A stretch of 21,331 nt of DNA from NCBI GenBank assembly GCA_001642005.1, contig LWCA01000653.1, positions 1-21,331 of the forward strand, in the 5' to 3' direction. A program made the translations under genes and the position numbers. This stretch comes from Intoshia linei (taxonomy: Eukaryota > Orthonectida > Rhopaluridae). The notes below the pieces were generated by a model, which made no database searches, was not told the DNA's origin, and worked only from the letters and a program-made list of their open reading frames with translations. Positions 20,047 to 21,331 of this stretch are shown here, piece by piece (position 1 is the first letter of the stretch; each line of letters begins with the position of its first letter).

Positions 20047-20707
20047 TTACAAAAAGTTTGGAAATTCTTTCTTTACATTGTATATTCCGTTTGGGTTAAT
20101 CACTCTAATACGATCCATGGGTACGTTTCTGTTTGTGGACGTTGTTGCTACTGAAGAAGAAGCGTTCGTATGAGATTCAGAGTTTCCTTGTCTGTTTCTG
20201 TATGAATATTGGATATGGTTTAGGGGCTGGCTATTCATGAATCTTTCCTTGTTTTGACTGGATAATTCAATTTGATTCATTTGGTTAATAGGTCTTGGTA
20301 TATTCATTATTTGACCTAAGTCACGTCATTAATTATTTGTAAATAATTCATACCGTCGTTTTTCAAACTACATGTACGAAACCATGATAAGATAAAACTA
20401 ATATTTATTTACAATGTTAGCAATTTTAAGTGACACATTAATTTGAAAAACGCGTATGTACATCATTTACCATTGAAATTGTAAGAATTTGATAAACACG
20501 GGTAGGACAATCCAGCACCACTTTTTATATTTGAATTGTCACTGTCAGTATTGTTAAATTTATCATAACTTATTAGACGGTAGAACAGCCTACAACAAAC
20601 GCAAACTGTCAAAATTATGATTATTAGTGAAACAATAACGATTCCAGTGGATATCACAATAGCCGTTATTATTCCGTGGTCTAATATGTTGTCTATCCAT
20701 CCACCAT
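20047..20707 (-). CDS. Single-pass membrane protein, C-terminal exons (5' part outside the window)
   Basis: Two exons are visible, 20707-20471 and 20315-20047, with a 155-bp intron and agreeing phase; about 168 residues. The first starts with a short polar stretch ('GWIDNILDHG') and a strong transmembrane segment ('IITAIVISTGIVIVSLIIII'), then 'CVCCRLFYRL', a juxtamembrane cluster of Cys and Arg that often carries palmitate. The roughly 120-residue tail is hydrophilic, rich in Asn, Ser and Gln, and ends 'EFPNFL'. The likely topology is extracellular N-terminus and cytoplasmic tail. I cannot name the family; Shisa-type or adhesion-receptor tails look broadly similar. The acceptor at 20708 is in phase 1, so at least one upstream exon exists. 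It must lie beyond the hAT insertion that begins at 20792, making that insertion intronic. Confidence 0.6.
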
Positions 20708-20791
20708 CTAAAATAATATAATATATTTTAGTCAACAATGTAAAGAAATATTTGATGGAAAATAATTATTTTAATTATAATTAAATTAAAG

Positions 20792-21331
20792 CAGGGATGG
20801 GCATCTGCGGCCTCTCAAAAAACGATATATTGCCTTGAGAAGTAGTTTATCTTATAAATAAATAATATTATAATAATAAATGCATCTTGAATTTGAAATC
20901 TGACTTGTTTACTCAATATCTCTCTAACTCTTACTCAATATTCTTGTCATATAAGATATAAGATTCATCAATTTTTTAACTTTTAAAGAAATAAAAATTT
21001 TTACCCCCATCGGATGTCAGCACAAAAGAAGCGAAAATATTCATCAGAAAACAGAATTTTCAATTTAGAGTGGGAAAACGACTATTTTTTAGTTCAGAAT
21101 AAGTCTGGAATGATTTGCCTGATCTGCAGAAGCAATATCTCAATAATAGAGAAATGCAATGCTGAAAAGTACTATAAACTTCATTTTAATAATCAGATTA
21201 CAAAACTTAAAGGAGATGACAGAAAAAAGAAATTAGAGACATTGAAAAACCAGCTCAAAAATATACAGACCTTTTTCAAGAGCCTTCTCTGATGCCGAAA
21301 TGGTTAAAGAAGCTATAATTGAAACGGTCAA
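20792..21331 (+). mobile_element. 5' end of a hAT transposon, continuing past the window
   Basis: The left terminal sequence CAGGGATGGGCATCTGCGGC matches the usual hAT (Charlie-type) end CAGGGGTGGGCAAACTACGGC. It is followed by about 220 bases of leader and a transposase-like frame. The right end and its 8-bp duplication lie outside the window. These ends differ from the family A MITEs, so it is not their direct parent. Confidence 0.8.
21014..21331 (+). pseudogene. hAT transposase N-terminus, frameshifted (GTF2IRD2/ZBED-like type)
   Basis: The frame from 21014 starts 'MSAQKKRKYSSENRIFNLEW' and contains 'YFLV', 'GMICLICRSNIS', and 'KKKLETLKNQLKNIQTFF'. This is the N-terminal layout of hAT-type transposases related to GTF2IRD2 and ZBED5: basic start, BED zinc finger, linker. 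The Cys pair of the BED finger is present, but the expected paired His region is 'KYYKLHF', so one His appears lost. The frame ends at a TGA at 21290-21292, while the +1-shifted frame continues with 'AFSDAEMVKEAIIETV', which fits the family's next segment. A one-base insertion near 21268-21276 therefore probably broke the gene, and this copy is likely inactive. Confidence 0.75.

Noticed and set aside
1-21331. CRISPR arrays, tRNA, rRNA or bacterial operon signals
   Set aside because: None were seen; the genes are spliced and of animal type.

Overview
The window is AT-rich eukaryotic DNA from an animal nuclear genome. Four families are recognisable after splicing by eye: an anillin, a Zip3/RNF212-type RING protein, the Nup98-Nup96 precursor and a kappaB-Ras (NKIRAS) GTPase. 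Anillin together with kappaB-Ras points to a metazoan. Many introns are only 36 to about 50 bp, AT-rich, beginning GTAA and ending TTTAG, and the proteins are shorter than their vertebrate relatives. This suggests a fast-evolving invertebrate with a partly compacted genome, perhaps a miniaturised parasite such as an orthonectid. The species cannot be fixed from this sequence.

Layout. 1-1143 has no convincing gene. 1144-7403 (+) is a ten-exon anillin-like gene, with the anillin homology domain and PH domain but a short N-terminus. 7828-10499 (+) is a nine-exon RNF212/Zip3-like gene; its first intron holds an array of about ten 29-bp units. 10718-10985 (-) is a tentative two-exon gene for a small protein with a hydrophobic N-terminus. 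11089-19142 (-) is an eleven-exon Nup98-Nup96 gene, complete from start codon to poly(A) signal, with an intact HFS self-cleavage site. 19315-19953 (+) is a four-exon NKIRAS-like gene that starts 172 bp from Nup98-96 in the opposite direction. 20047-20707 (-) is the 3' part of a single-pass membrane protein gene. From 20792 to the window end lies the 5' end of a hAT element with a frameshifted transposase.

Mobile DNA sits mostly in the large introns: two copies of one hAT-type MITE (5444-5675 and, inverted, 14741-15041), a 1057-bp element with perfect 8-bp target duplications (15598-16654), an older element split by the second MITE (14736-15243), and a decayed hAT-like element near 3769-3954.

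The genes are housekeeping and cell-biology genes (cytokinesis, meiotic recombination, nuclear pore, NF-kappaB-related signalling) with no sign of an operon or a shared pathway. I see no new multi-gene system. The most notable points are the tiny introns, the small orphan protein candidate, the nested insertions and the reduced anillin. All exon boundaries are hand-made from GT/AG sites, phase and protein similarity; no transcript data or searches were used.
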